Positions 33,514 through 43,621 of a DNA stretch of 64,000 nt are shown in pieces. Origin of the DNA: Kluyvera genomosp. 3 (lineage in GTDB: Bacteria > Pseudomonadota > Gammaproteobacteria > Enterobacterales > Enterobacteriaceae); the NCBI GenBank assembly GCA_002211745.1, contig CP022114.1:4496645-4560644 (forward strand). Reading direction: 5' to 3'. Position 1 is the first letter of the stretch. Each line of letters starts with the position of its first letter. Below the pieces are notes generated by a model. That model saw only the letters and a program-made list of their open reading frames with translations, ran no database searches and was not told the origin of the DNA. Both the position numbers and the translations under genes were made by a program.

Positions 33514-35153
33514 ATGAGCAAGATGCCTATAGAACAATGTTATCCTTTTAATCTTACCTCGCTTGCATCGCTCGCCTTTGACTGTATTGCACTCGATAAA
33601 AATGCCCCTAAGTACTTCGGATTCGCCGAACTCATTAGCGGTCTGGCTTTGGTATTGGTTGTATGGACCATCGCCGATCTGCGCTACAAATTTCGCATAG
33701 ATACCGCAAGCCTTCCGGTGAGGGGGCCTCATTGGTGATCATCCCTGTTATTGGCGTGTTGACGCTGCTAACCGATTACTGGCGTAGCAGTCAATCACGC
33801 GTGCCTACCGGCGGATGGCTAACACCTGAATCCTGGCAGCTGTTGCTTGGCGGCAGTTTTCTATTGGTACTGATTGCCTGGTTTTGGCTGGCCTTTTTCC
33901 GCCCCGCCAGATTCAACCGCTGGAATTCCGCTAAGTTTGTTAAACACGTCGAATCGCATTTGCTCCAGGGTGCACCTGCAGAATTAACCATCATTGGCGA
34001 CGAATTAGCTGACTCTGTGTCAAAGATCGTGGCTTACTCACCAGGTAAAAGCGCCCCGAGAAAATGACCCGGGCGCAAGTACATGCTCTTAAATTACTGC
34101 TGGCCATCGGGAGCCCAAAGTTCTGCCAGGCGGTTGTTGAGGGTACGCCGAGACTGATCATTAATCTGTTCAACGCCGTGGGTAACCAGAATAAGTACAG
34201 CCCAGAGATCGACATTATCGCCAAAAATATTGTTACCGCTGCCGTTGAAAACCGCCGCTCATTTTTGTACAGCGAACAAGACTTTTATACTTCAGGGCTG
34301 GAGGGAATCACCCGGCCGGTGACTACTGCCCTTTGTCAAAATGCACAGCAAATCAGAAATATAGGTACGTTACTCAGCCCTGATTATTCGCACAAGAATG
34401 CCTGGGACCTCGAACAATGGAATGCATACTTCCGTTTGCTACTCGAAGCATTCAAAATTCACACTCGGGACAGCACCACTACAACCCCTGCGTCATTACA
34501 ATACTCGTACCGACATATCCGCCAGATCTATTCCGATCTCAATGATAATCTTCAGCTTAACAATTTGAAGTATAACGATGACCTGGCGCTACGCCTGAAA
34601 GCACTGGGTTCACTTATCCTGGAGATGGTCGCCGAACTGGACAAAATTCCCCGGCACAATGATACGGAAACCCATATTGCCCGGCTCATCTTCAACCTGA
34701 TTAAAGCCGCGTCATCGGTTCGTAGTCCTCGCCGCGTCGCTGTCGAGATACAACATAAATTGGTCTGGGAGGGGATCCTGAACTCATGCCAACTGCGAAC
34801 GGATGCAGGACTACGTATCCAGGAACATCTCTACGCCATGCTATTGAATGCCGTAAAAAAATCACCAAACTTAGACAACGTCAGGCTTTTGGGATATTGC
34901 CTGAATACTCTGGGATTCACACCTCCTCATAAAAATGATGAATACGGTTCTACATGGCGCAATCTCCACATGGCGCTGATTGAATGGGTGAAAAAAGACA
35001 TTGCCAAACTGCTCAATAAGTATCCTCGAATGGCACGCGAATGTTTTGTCGATGGATGTCCTATGATGAAAAGAACAGCCGATTGGTTATTCACTATGAA
35101 TGGGGTGATGGTAGCGCAAGCAACGATCAATACCTTAACGTGGAGCCCTATCC
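33514..35153 (+). CDS. Unknown membrane protein with large cytoplasmic domain
   Basis: Not recognised. The N-terminal part has three hydrophobic segments: ISGLALVLVVWTIADL, LVIIPVIGVLTLL and LLLGGSFLLVLIAWFWLAFF. A hydrophilic, largely helical domain of about 400 residues follows, with FLYSEQDFYTSGLEGITRPV and KNDEYGSTWRNLHMALIEWV. Frame breaks near 33728 (G run), 34057 (C run) and probably 35050 join three open frames into one protein of about 545 residues; the last break is inferred from the better protein quality of EKNSRLVIHYEWGDGS. The C-terminus is uncertain because no stop appears before the DUF523 domain. It is divergent from the Wadjet operon in an accessory region, so a defence or mobile-element role is possible but unproven. 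Confidence 0.5.
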
Positions 35154-35154
35154 C

Positions 35155-35768
35155 ATCAAACAAAAAATCCTCCTCAGCGCCTGCCTGGCCGGGCACCGCG
35201 TGCGTTACAACGGCACCGATAAATCCTGCAGCGCAAACCTGCTGCAACAATGGCACGATGAAGGCCGTCTGGTTATTCACTGCCCGGAGTTGGCGGCAGG
35301 GCTTGAGACGCCGCGACTGTCGGCGGAGATGATTAATGGTCAAGGTATCGACGTGTTAAACGGACGGGCGCGGGTGGTGGAGAGCGACGGGCGCAATGTT
35401 ACACAACCCTACGTGCTGGCCGCTTGGCTGGCGCTGCAAACCGCGCAGCAACACGGGTGTCGGTTTGCGATTATGACCGACGGCAGCCCCACCTGCGGCA
35501 GCCTGCATGCTTATGACGGTTCGTTTCGCGGCATGAAGGTACCGGGCGAAGGGTAGCGGTGGCATTGTTGCGCGAGCATGGGGTTGAGGTGTTCAGTGAG
35601 TTTCAGTTGGATGCGCTACAGCAGCGGCTTGATGAGGTTGAGGGGCGTAGATCCCGCCCGCCCGGCATCGGCGCAATACACCTTGCCTGGGCGACCCGAT
35701 ACGTTATGCCTCCCTACTTCAGAGAAAGTCCCTTCATGGAAATTTATAATCAAGATCACGGAAATTAA
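35155..35768 (+). CDS. DUF523 family protein, start codon missing
   Basis: DUF523 protein (unknown function): KQKILLSACLAGHRVRYNGT, then CPELAAGLETPRLSAEM, DGSPTCGSLHAYDGSF and GVEVFSEFQLDALQQRL. Paired cysteines (SACLAG, SPTCGS) are conserved in the family. The family start M-K-Q-K-I appears here as ATC AAA CAA, so there is no normal start codon, and the frame is open backwards to an ATG at 35041 inside the preceding gene. A further break lies near 35556 (missing G). The last 35 residues after LDEVEG do not look like the family, so the true stop may be at about 35650. Confidence 0.6.
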
Positions 35769-35863
35769 TTTCTAAATCATAAAACCTATTTCCGTCCTCC
35801 CTTGTTAAGATCCCTCCTGAGAGCCAATGCGGTGTCAGCGCCGCATCATAAAAGGTGCACTCC

Positions 35864-36619
35864 ATGCGTAAAGATTTAACCAGTAACGAGCTGAGAATTT
35901 ATAAATTCTGCCAGGAGCACCCGGCCGACGTTTATAAAATGAAAATTCATGAACTGGCCGAGCGCGTTTACACCACCGCACCGTCTATTTCGAAACTGGT
36001 TAAGAAATTAGGCTTTAATAATTTTCAGGAGTTTAAGGTCGATGTTCGCGACGTATTCTCCATGTCGCAAAACTCACAGCATCATAATGCCTTCGTGAGC
36101 GAGTATCTCCAGGAAATGCAGGATGCCTTAACCAAGGTTTCCGAGAGTAAAATCAAAGCCTTTTGTGATTTTTTATCCGCATGCAGCACGATCATTACCT
36201 GGGGATACGGTACTTCGGACAGCGTGGCGAATTACGTCAGCTATAACCTGATGGTGCTGGGCTTTAATATCCTCAATGAAACGGACTATACCAACTGTAA
36301 TGTACGTAGCCGCTTTCTGACCGCCGATGACTGCGTGTTGATTGTATCCAACAGCGGCGAGTCGGAAATGCTGGAAGAAATCATCACCAATGCGCGGAAA
36401 AACGGCATCAAAGTCGCAGCCATCACCAGCCGGGAAAATTCGACGCTGGCGCTAAAGGCCGATGCCGTTCTCGTCTATAAAAACGCCATTATTAAAAACA
36501 CGGCATTTGAAAATATTAGCTATCCGATTCAGATAGCCATCATCGACATCATGCTTTTCCATTTATCCAATGTCAGAAAAGTATCACTGAAATTTAATTC
36601 AAAGGTAGAAGACTCATGA
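35864..36619 (+). CDS. RpiR-family transcriptional regulator
   Basis: 251-residue sugar-phosphate-responsive regulator: N-terminal HTH_6 domain (IHELAERVYTTAPSISKLVK) and C-terminal SIS domain (WGYGTSDSVANYVSYNL; LIVSNSGESEMLEEII). The ATG at 35864 (MRKDLTSNELRIYKF) follows AAAGG; a GTG three codons earlier is less likely. Its stop overlaps the start of the GH4 gene (ATGA). It probably controls this operon in response to a phosphorylated sugar (inference). Confidence 0.9.
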   Translation: MRKDLTSNELRIYKFCQEHPADVYKMKIHELAERVYTTAPSISKLVKKLGFNNFQEFKVDVRDVFSMSQNSQHHNAFVSEYLQEMQDALTKVSESKIKAFCDFLSACSTIITWGYGTSDSVANYVSYNLMVLGFNILNETDYTNCNVRSRFLTADDCVLIVSNSGESEMLEEIITNARKNGIKVAAITSRENSTLALKADAVLVYKNAIIKNTAFENISYPIQIAIIDIMLFHLSNVRKVSLKFNSKVEDS

Positions 36620-37938
36620 CCCAACTTAAACTCGTTGTGATTGGCGCTGGCAGCAGCTATACCCCTGAACTGATTGAAGGGGTAATTATTAATCATCATC
36701 AGCTGCCGATATCCCATATTGCTTTTGTCGACATCGAAATGGGCAAAGAGAAAATGAACATCATTTTCGAGCTCACCAAAAGAATGCTGGCCAAAGCAGG
36801 CTTACCGATTGATGTCAGCCAAACCTTCGACCGCAAAACAGCGCTACAGGAGGCGGATTTCGTAGTGACTCAGCTGCGCGTCGGCGGTATTGACGCTCGT
36901 ATCGTCGATGAAAAACTACCGAAATCATACGGTTTTATTGGCCAGGAAACCAACGGCGCGGGCGGGATGTTTAAAGCATTGCGCACCATTCCGGTGATTA
37001 TCGACATTGCCAATGAAATGAAAGAGATTTGCCCTAACGCGTGGTTGATCAATTTCACCAACCCGGCTTCCATGGTGACCGAAGCAGTTCTCAAATACAG
37101 CAGTAACAACCGGGTGATTGGCCTGTGCAATGGCCCGATTAATATGACCCATCAGGTTGCCAGCCTGCTAAATGTTGACGTTGCCGATTTGTACGTTGAG
37201 TTCAAAGGCTCCAACCACATGAACTTTATTACCAAAATTCTGCACAACGGCGTAGACCGCACCCGGGAAACCATCGAGATAATCAACGCAGCAGATGTCG
37301 ACCAACTGAGCTTTAAAAACGTCAGCAATGAGCAATTTAATAAAGAGCTGCTGGCGGCCACCAACCTGATCCCATCCTCGTATTTAAAGTACTACCTCAA
37401 AACGACCGAAATGCTGGCTGAACAGGATGCTGCCGAGCTGTCGCGCGGTGAGATCGTCAAAAATATCGAAGCCGAGCTGTTTAAAAAATACAGCGACGTC
37501 ACGCTTCAGGATAAGCCTAAAGAGCTGGAGGCCCGCGGCGGCGCGCTCTACTCCACTGCGGCGCTGAACGTCATTCGTGCCATTTACCTCGACGATAAGA
37601 GCATTCAAACCGTCAACGTTCGCAACGGCGGCGCGATTACCAATTTACCGGAAGATGCGGTAGTGGAAGTGAACTGCGTCCTCACCCGTAATGGCCCAAT
37701 GCCAATTTGCACCGGCGAAATTCCGTCTCCCGCCAAAGGTATGGTGTCGATGATGAAGGACTATGAAGCGCAGATCGTCAAAGCCGCCGCCACCGGCGAC
37801 TATCAGGCACTGATCGCAGGCTTCCTCTTCAATCCATTATGTTCAAGCGACAATAAGGGCGTTGAGCTGGTGAAAGAGATGCTGCGGGCCAATAAAAAGT
37901 ATCTGCCGCTGTTCGCCAACAAGATTGAATCACTCTAA
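36616..37938 (+). CDS. GH4 6-phospho-beta-glucosidase (NAD-dependent)
   Basis: Family 4 glycoside hydrolase of 440 residues (CelF/LicH group) splitting 6-phospho-beta-glucosides by an NAD+/Mn2+ redox mechanism in the cytoplasm. The N-terminal Rossmann motif is VVIGAGSSYTPELIEG. Metal ligands are Cys171 in GLCNGP and His201 in SNHMNF. GQETNGAGGMFKALRTIPVI and INFTNPASMVTEAV are GH4 hallmarks. It acts after PTS uptake through the EIIC encoded two genes downstream. The exact disaccharide is open; an amino-sugar disaccharide is possible given the next gene. Confidence 0.92.
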   Translation: MTQLKLVVIGAGSSYTPELIEGVIINHHQLPISHIAFVDIEMGKEKMNIIFELTKRMLAKAGLPIDVSQTFDRKTALQEADFVVTQLRVGGIDARIVDEKLPKSYGFIGQETNGAGGMFKALRTIPVIIDIANEMKEICPNAWLINFTNPASMVTEAVLKYSSNNRVIGLCNGPINMTHQVASLLNVDVADLYVEFKGSNHMNFITKILHNGVDRTRETIEIINAADVDQLSFKNVSNEQFNKELLAATNLIPSSYLKYYLKTTEMLAEQDAAELSRGEIVKNIEAELFKKYSDVTLQDKPKELEARGGALYSTAALNVIRAIYLDDKSIQTVNVRNGGAITNLPEDAVVEVNCVLTRNGPMPICTGEIPSPAKGMVSMMKDYEAQIVKAAATGDYQALIAGFLFNPLCSSDNKGVELVKEMLRANKKYLPLFANKIESL

Positions 37939-37954
37939 TCGCGGGAAGACACCG

Positions 37955-38644
37955 ATGAAATGTACAGCTTTTGATACCAACGCCGCGCTGGCCGAGCAGG
38001 TGGTCAGCGAACTCTCAGCGCTTAAGCCGCATTCCCGCGTGTTAATCCCTTCGGGGAGCACACCGCGCTGGGTTTACGACCTGCTGGCGACAACGAAGGT
38101 TGCCGAACATCTCACCTTCTTTGCGCTGGATGAATGGGTTAACGTGCCCAGCGAGTCCGATGGCAGCTGCCTGAGTATGATTAATCAGGACTTTGTGCAT
38201 AAATGCGCGCATCCGGTGCAGTTAATCCATTTTGATCCTTACGCCTCGACGGCGCAGAACATTGCCCATTACAACGCCGCGCTCAACGGCGCAGAGTTTG
38301 ATTATGTCATTCTGGGCGTCGGGATGAATGGACATATCGGCTTAAACGAGCCGGGCGTTTCTTTTGCTGAGGATTATCTGCAAACCCAACTGGATGACGT
38401 CACCATTAACATCGCCAGCCACAAATACTTTTCCGGCGACGTCACACTCAGCGAAGGCATTACCGTGGGGCTGGGTAAAATCATTAAAGCCAGCAAAGTG
38501 ATCGTCATTATTAACCACGAGGCTAAAAAAGGGATTTATCAGGAGATCGTGAACGGTGATGCCCATCACACCGAAATCCCGGCCATTTATATTAAGCAAT
38601 TCCCGCACGTTAATTACTACATTACCAAAAACCTTAAAGGGTAA
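37955..38644 (+). CDS. NagB/AgaI-like sugar-phosphate isomerase
   Basis: 229-residue member of the glucosamine/galactosamine-6-phosphate isomerase and 6-phosphogluconolactonase superfamily. VLIPSGSTPRWVYDLL binds phosphate; FFALDEWVNVP has the catalytic Asp; ILGVGMNGHIGLNEPG carries His and Glu of the active site. Asn stands where NagB has Asp141, the pattern of AgaI and YieK rather than NagB itself. The ATG at 37955 (MKCTAFDTNAALAEQ) follows GGGAAG; the frame is open ten codons further up. In the operon it could deaminate an amino-sugar phosphate released by the GH4 enzyme. Confidence 0.85.
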   Translation: MKCTAFDTNAALAEQVVSELSALKPHSRVLIPSGSTPRWVYDLLATTKVAEHLTFFALDEWVNVPSESDGSCLSMINQDFVHKCAHPVQLIHFDPYASTAQNIAHYNAALNGAEFDYVILGVGMNGHIGLNEPGVSFAEDYLQTQLDDVTINIASHKYFSGDVTLSEGITVGLGKIIKASKVIVIINHEAKKGIYQEIVNGDAHHTEIPAIYIKQFPHVNYYITKNLKG

Positions 38645-38650
38645 GCGGAA

Positions 38651-39967
38651 ATGAGCATAACCTCTCTACTCGAACAAAAGATGTTGCCGTTGGCCGAGAA
38701 AATCTCGTCAAACATCTATTTAACCGCCCTCAAAAATGCCTTTATTGCCCTGATTCCTTTTTTAATCGTCGGCTCCTTTTTCCTGCTGCTCACCAACTTT
38801 CCGATTAGCGGCTACAACGAGTTTATGACCTCGCTGCTCGGAAAAGGCACGCTGGATAAGCTCAACTACGGGATTAACGCCAGCTACGGATTAATGACCC
38901 TGCTTGTGATTATCACCTTTTCAAAGGAGTTAGTGGACAAGCTCAATCTCAGCCAAAGTGCCGCTATTTTACCGGTAGCGATCTTCTTCTTAATGCTGCC
39001 TGGAAGTATCACTACCGAGTCTGGCACTCTTGTTGATGGGGCTTATGCGCTGCTGGACTTTAGCTCGGAGTCGATGTTTTTAGGGATCATTGTCACCCTA
39101 GTCACCATCAAAATGATTGAGTTCCTGGAGCACAGGGCCTTTACCATCAAGATGCCAGACAGTGTGCCACCCGAGATCGCCAGATCGTTTAAATCGCTGG
39201 TCCCCATTCTTGTGGTGCTACTGTTCTGGATAATCGTGAAGGTGCTATTTGAGCACACCCATTTCGGCACCCCGGGAAAATTTATCAGCGTCGTACTGCA
39301 ACAGCCGCTGCTCTATTTAGGCAACTCCATCTTCTCGCAGCTCATTGCCGAAATGATGATCAGCCTGTTCTGGTTCTTCGGCATTCACGGCGACTCCATC
39401 GTATCATCGGTGATGGGGCCAATCTGGCAAACGCTTAGCGCACAGAATCTGGCACAAACCCAGGAAGGTCTGGCGGCGACCAATATCATCACTCAGCAGT
39501 TCAGGGATGTGTATTTGATTGCCGGCGGCACCGGTTTTACCGGCGCGCTGCTCATCAGCATCTTTATGGTTGCGAAAAGCACGCGCCTGAAGCAGCTTTC
39601 AAAGCTGGCGGCACCGGCTGCAATTTTTAATATTAACGAACCGGTGATTTTTGGTCTGCCGATCGTACTTAATCCACTGATGCTTATCCCATTTCTACTA
39701 ACGCCGATGGTGCTCTGCACGATAACCTACGTGGTGATAGCGCTCGGTTGGGTACCGCCAACGTCCGGGGTTTCAATTCCGTGGACGACACCGATCTTTG
39801 TGTCCGGGTTTTTAACCACCGGGATTTCCGGCGTAATTTTACAAGCGGTGAACCTGGCTATCGCCACTGCGATTTATCTGCCGTTCGTGAAGATTTTAGA
39901 TAAACAGTACCTTCATGAAGAACATCAGATGGCCTGCGGGTCTGAGGAGCTTCAACCCCAATCCTAA
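38651..39967 (+). CDS. PTS EIIC, cellobiose/chitobiose (Lac) family
   Basis: 438-residue membrane component of a lactose/cellobiose-type phosphotransferase system. About ten hydrophobic stretches; the substrate-site motif is FNINEPVIFGLPIVLNPLML and a conserved WFFGIHGDSIV precedes it. It begins seven bases after the isomerase gene. EIIA and EIIB partners are not encoded in this operon, so it must borrow them from another system such as the chitobiose or cellobiose PTS (inference). Confidence 0.92.
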   Translation: MSITSLLEQKMLPLAEKISSNIYLTALKNAFIALIPFLIVGSFFLLLTNFPISGYNEFMTSLLGKGTLDKLNYGINASYGLMTLLVIITFSKELVDKLNLSQSAAILPVAIFFLMLPGSITTESGTLVDGAYALLDFSSESMFLGIIVTLVTIKMIEFLEHRAFTIKMPDSVPPEIARSFKSLVPILVVLLFWIIVKVLFEHTHFGTPGKFISVVLQQPLLYLGNSIFSQLIAEMMISLFWFFGIHGDSIVSSVMGPIWQTLSAQNLAQTQEGLAATNIITQQFRDVYLIAGGTGFTGALLISIFMVAKSTRLKQLSKLAAPAAIFNINEPVIFGLPIVLNPLMLIPFLLTPMVLCTITYVVIALGWVPPTSGVSIPWTTPIFVSGFLTTGISGVILQAVNLAIATAIYLPFVKILDKQYLHEEHQMACGSEELQPQS

Positions 39968-40013
39968 ACACGGGTTTCTCCTTTCCGTGCCTACTGGCAA
40001 CACAACGGTCTGT

Positions 40014-40057
40014 CCCCTTGTGGATTAAGTGATAGCTTAGCCCACAAGGGCTTTTTA
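40014..40057 (+). terminator. Terminator of the phospho-glycoside operon
   Basis: Stem CCCTTGTGG / CCACAAGGG with an 18-base loop, followed by CTTTTT, about 50 bases past the EIIC stop. Confidence 0.75.
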
Positions 40058-40198
40058 ACAGCGATGTATGAGGATTTACTGCGCCGTATCGGGTAAATAC
40101 GATACAAACTATCTCTATCATTATCAGTTCGGGGAATAGCTTTCTGCGGTCAATCATGAGAAATTAGACCTTACGCAAGAGACGTTATACGCCACGGA

Positions 40199-42889
40199 AT
40201 GGAGAATGACATTGTGCTATCGGCAGAACTAAACGACTTTAGTCATTATACGATAAAGAAATTGACTGCCCAGCAGCCAATGGTTTCCATCATTATTCCC
40301 GTTTATAACCGTCCTGCTGCGATTGCCCAGTGTTTGCATCAATTAAGCCGTATGGAGCACGAGCTAAATGACGTAGAAGTCATTCTTATTGATGACTGCT
40401 CCACAGATAATACATATAACATTTTACAGAATTTTATAACTATTTTTCCCAATATTATTACGCTTAAGCGTAAAGTAAATTCTGGTGGCGCTTCTGAACC
40501 TCGGAATAATGGGTTAAAAATAGCATCAGGTCAGTGGATCTTATTCATTGATTCAGACGACTACATCACGCCGCATGCGATCACCGATGCATTAGCCGTC
40601 ACCCAAATTGATCCCGATACCGATATGATCTGCATGCCTCACTTTAAAGCGTCAGGCAGCAAGCGTTCAACCATGGACTCGGCGTTTCCTTACCCTGAGA
40701 CCGTGACCGGTTTAGACTTTACGCAAACAAAACTGCAAAATAGCCTCAAAGTCATCGGTAAATTCTTCCGAGCCTCACTCATCGCCGATTACCAAATCGA
40801 TTTCCCGGCGGGTATTCAGGTCAGAGAAGACAACTGGTTTATCATGAAGATGTATAGCGTTACCCGCCGTATCGCTATTCTTGGCAATCGTAAAAAGTAT
40901 TATTTTATCAATGAGCTCGATGATATATCACTGGCAGCAAAAGGCACATCACCGGCCGCGGCGGTGGAAATCTATCTTTCTGTTTATGACTTTATCAAAA
41001 CCAAAAGCGGCTTAAGCATAGAGGCCCAAAACAACTTTCTTGCAATCTACTTAAACCGTTATACCAATATGATAAAGCGCGGGGAAAATGCCCCGCGACG
41101 TTTCTTTAAACAGACTAAAGATAGACTATTGGCGCTGCGGGAAAATCAGTACGCCAACCAGAACACACGAAGCTTTATCACCGCCCTTTACGCTGGCGAA
41201 TTTGAGCCTGATAAATTGAATATAAAGAAATTAAATTCAATGCTAGCGTCAGCCAGGGAATCATTAAACGCCGTTGCACAGGCACCGCAATCGCCACCCT
41301 TTCCCACCTATACGCTTTTATTTAGCATCAGCGACGGCCAACAACGCGCCTGTACCCAGACGGTTCATGGCACAACGCTCGACGAGGCGTGGGCCGAGGG
41401 CAAGCAGGCTCTGCGAAATTGGCAGCAAGACCAGACGCGCCCCGCGATCTGGCTACGCGTGGATATGGTCGACAAAATTCAGACTCTGCGCTGGGGTGAA
41501 CTGCAGGATAAATTCAGCAAAACTAAACGCAACTATTTCCGCTTTGGTTTAAGCCTGACACCCGATTTTAAACAGCCAATTCTGGAGCAGGAGATCAATG
41601 CTAATGCGCTGCTCTATCAAAGTACGGAAGGTACATCGACGCCTAATGCAGTCAATCTGGCAAACTTCTCACAGCAACGTTTTGCCACGCCACTAAGCTG
41701 GCCGGAACAGGATGATCAACTCATCTGGCGCTTTACGACCCGCAGCGTGTTTTGCGACGGCAAGCAAGTCTACCCCATTGAATTCAAAGGCCGAAACTCC
41801 GGTTACCGCCAACTCCATCGCTGGCAAGAAGAGACGCTCGACCCGATGATCGTTTCTGCCACCGATTATCTGGCACGCCAGGTGAAAAACTCGGGCCGCT
41901 ATCACTATGGCTGGTTCCCCTGTTTCGATCGCGCCATCCCCACTTACAATGCGCTGCGTCACGCCAGCTCCACCTACGCGCTATTGGAAGGCTGGGAAGT
42001 GACGCAGGAGCCCGCGCACTTTGCCGCCATTGAACGCGCACTTGGCGACCTGTCGAACGAGCTTATCGAAACGCGCCGTCTGCCCGACGGCAGCGACGCC
42101 GATTTTCTTATCGACACCGGCGGCGAAATTAAGCTCGGCGGGAATGCAGTTTGCATACTGGCGATGGCCAAATACACCGAACTCACCGGCGACCAACGCT
42201 ATCTGCCACAGATGCAGCGTCTGGCAAACGGCATCGGCTTTATGCAAAAAACCGATACCGGCGGCTTTAATCACGTACTGAACGCCGCCGATCTGTCGCT
42301 GAAGGCCGAACACCGAATTATCTATTACGACGGCGAGGCGGCATTCGCGCTGATGCGTTTGTACGGGCTGACCAAAACGCCGCGCTGGCTGGAAATCGTT
42401 GAACGCGCGATGGATCACTTTATCGCGCAGAAGCACTGGCAGGCTCACGACCACTGGCTAAGCTACTGTGTAAACGAGTTAACGCTGTACCGTCCGCTTG
42501 AGCGTTATTATCAGTTTGGCCTGGACAACGTGCGCGATCACCTGGACTTCGTGATCAACCGGGTCACCACCTACCCGACGCTGCTCGAACTGATGATGGC
42601 GGCGTCGCGCATGCTAAGCCGTCTGGCCACTTCCGAGCATCGTCACCTGCTGGACGGGTTCGATCTGGAGAAGTTCAACCTGGCGCTGGAGACGCGGGCG
42701 CGCTACCTCGCGAACGGTTTTTTCTGGCCGGAACTGGCAATGTTCTTCAAAAATCCGCCCCGGATCGTGGGCAGTTTTTTCATTCGTCACCACAGTTTCC
42801 GGGTGCGAATTGATGATGTCGAACACTACCTTTCCGGCTATGTGGCTTACCGAAAACACTGGCGTCATCAGCATGACAAGACGACATAA
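40199..42889 (+). CDS. GT2 glycosyltransferase fused to large unknown domain
   Basis: 896-residue protein with two parts. Residues about 25-260 are a GT-A family 2 glycosyltransferase: [31 protein letters not shown] and the metal-binding DSDDY at 118-122. Residues about 360-890 contain a linker with a beta-rich segment and a long helical region ([60 protein letters not shown]) that looks like an alpha/alpha-barrel of the sort found in sugar epimerases and lyases. No signal peptide, so it acts in the cytoplasm. It stands 25 bases upstream of lapG at the head of the adhesin locus; glycosylation of the Asp-Ser adhesins or of a surface glycan is inferred from position only. Confidence 0.75.
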   Translation: MENDIVLSAELNDFSHYTIKKLTAQQPMVSIIIPVYNRPAAIAQCLHQLSRMEHELNDVEVILIDDCSTDNTYNILQNFITIFPNIITLKRKVNSGGASEPRNNGLKIASGQWILFIDSDDYITPHAITDALAVTQIDPDTDMICMPHFKASGSKRSTMDSAFPYPETVTGLDFTQTKLQNSLKVIGKFFRASLIADYQIDFPAGIQVREDNWFIMKMYSVTRRIAILGNRKKYYFINELDDISLAAKGTSPAAAVEIYLSVYDFIKTKSGLSIEAQNNFLAIYLNRYTNMIKRGENAPRRFFKQTKDRLLALRENQYANQNTRSFITALYAGEFEPDKLNIKKLNSMLASARESLNAVAQAPQSPPFPTYTLLFSISDGQQRACTQTVHGTTLDEAWAEGKQALRNWQQDQTRPAIWLRVDMVDKIQTLRWGELQDKFSKTKRNYFRFGLSLTPDFKQPILEQEINANALLYQSTEGTSTPNAVNLANFSQQRFATPLSWPEQDDQLIWRFTTRSVFCDGKQVYPIEFKGRNSGYRQLHRWQEETLDPMIVSATDYLARQVKNSGRYHYGWFPCFDRAIPTYNALRHASSTYALLEGWEVTQEPAHFAAIERALGDLSNELIETRRLPDGSDADFLIDTGGEIKLGGNAVCILAMAKYTELTGDQRYLPQMQRLANGIGFMQKTDTGGFNHVLNAADLSLKAEHRIIYYDGEAAFALMRLYGLTKTPRWLEIVERAMDHFIAQKHWQAHDHWLSYCVNELTLYRPLERYYQFGLDNVRDHLDFVINRVTTYPTLLELMMAASRMLSRLATSEHRHLLDGFDLEKFNLALETRARYLANGFFWPELAMFFKNPPRIVGSFFIRHHSFRVRIDDVEHYLSGYVAYRKHWRHQHDKTT

Positions 42890-42914
42890 TCCCTTAATGA
42901 TGAGCGTTTGCTGA

Positions 42915-43612
42915 ATGAAGCGCCTGCGGGATAGCGTACGTCCATTTATCTGGAAACGCTGGCTGTCGTTGTTTCTGGCGCTGCTGCTATTGGTGCCGCC
43001 CGAACTGGGCGCGGGATGGAATTTCAATACCATCAACGAGCGGACGCAACGGCTCTATGGCCCCGCGACGCCCACCGCCCAGCGCAATATTGATGCCTGG
43101 GAGGCGTTGCTTAAACAGCCGACGCAGGGCAACATTCAAGCCACCCTGAACCGCGTGAACCAATTTTTTAATTCGCGCATCCGCTTTGTGGACGATATAA
43201 CGGTGTGGGGCAAGAGGATTATTGGGCGACCCCGGTGGAAGCCTTACGTAAAGGCGCGGGAGATTGCGAAGACTACGCGCTGGCCAAATATTTTACCCTA
43301 CGTGAATTAGGTGTTCCGGCAAGCCAGCTGCGAATCACCTACGTTAAAGCATTACAATTAAATCAGGCACATATGGTTGTGACATGGTATTCGACGCCGG
43401 ACGCTATTCCGCTGGTCCTCGATAACCTGAAGCCCGCCATATTACCCGCCACCGCCCGCAGCGATCTGCTCCCTGTTTATTCCTTTAATGGGGAAGGTTT
43501 ATGGATCCCGCAGGCCAGCGGCAGCAAGCGCGTTGGCGACAGTAAACGACTTTCACGTTGGCAGGATCTTCTCACCAGGATGCGTGCAGAAGGGTTTGTA
43601 ATTAATGAATAG
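42915..43612 (+). CDS. lapG: LapG-type periplasmic cysteine protease (BTLCP)
   Basis: Bacterial transglutaminase-like cysteine protease that cuts the N-terminal retention module of LapA-type adhesins and so releases them from the cell. The N-terminal hydrophobic segment WLSLFLALLLLVPPELGA exports it to the periplasm. In the corrected frame the triad is Cys118 (GAGDCEDYALAKYF), His153 (QAHMVVTWY) and Asp170 (VLDNL). The frame breaks near 43206 (one G missing from GGGG in VWGQEDYWA). Corrected length 232 residues, normal for LapG. It is followed nine bases later by lapD. Confidence 0.93.
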
Positions 43613-43621
43613 GAAGCGGTC

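Noticed and set aside
23480-35860. Duplicate of the tRNA-Phe 3' end marking an attachment site
   Set aside because: I looked by eye for a repeat of the tRNA end and found none; a string search would be decisive.
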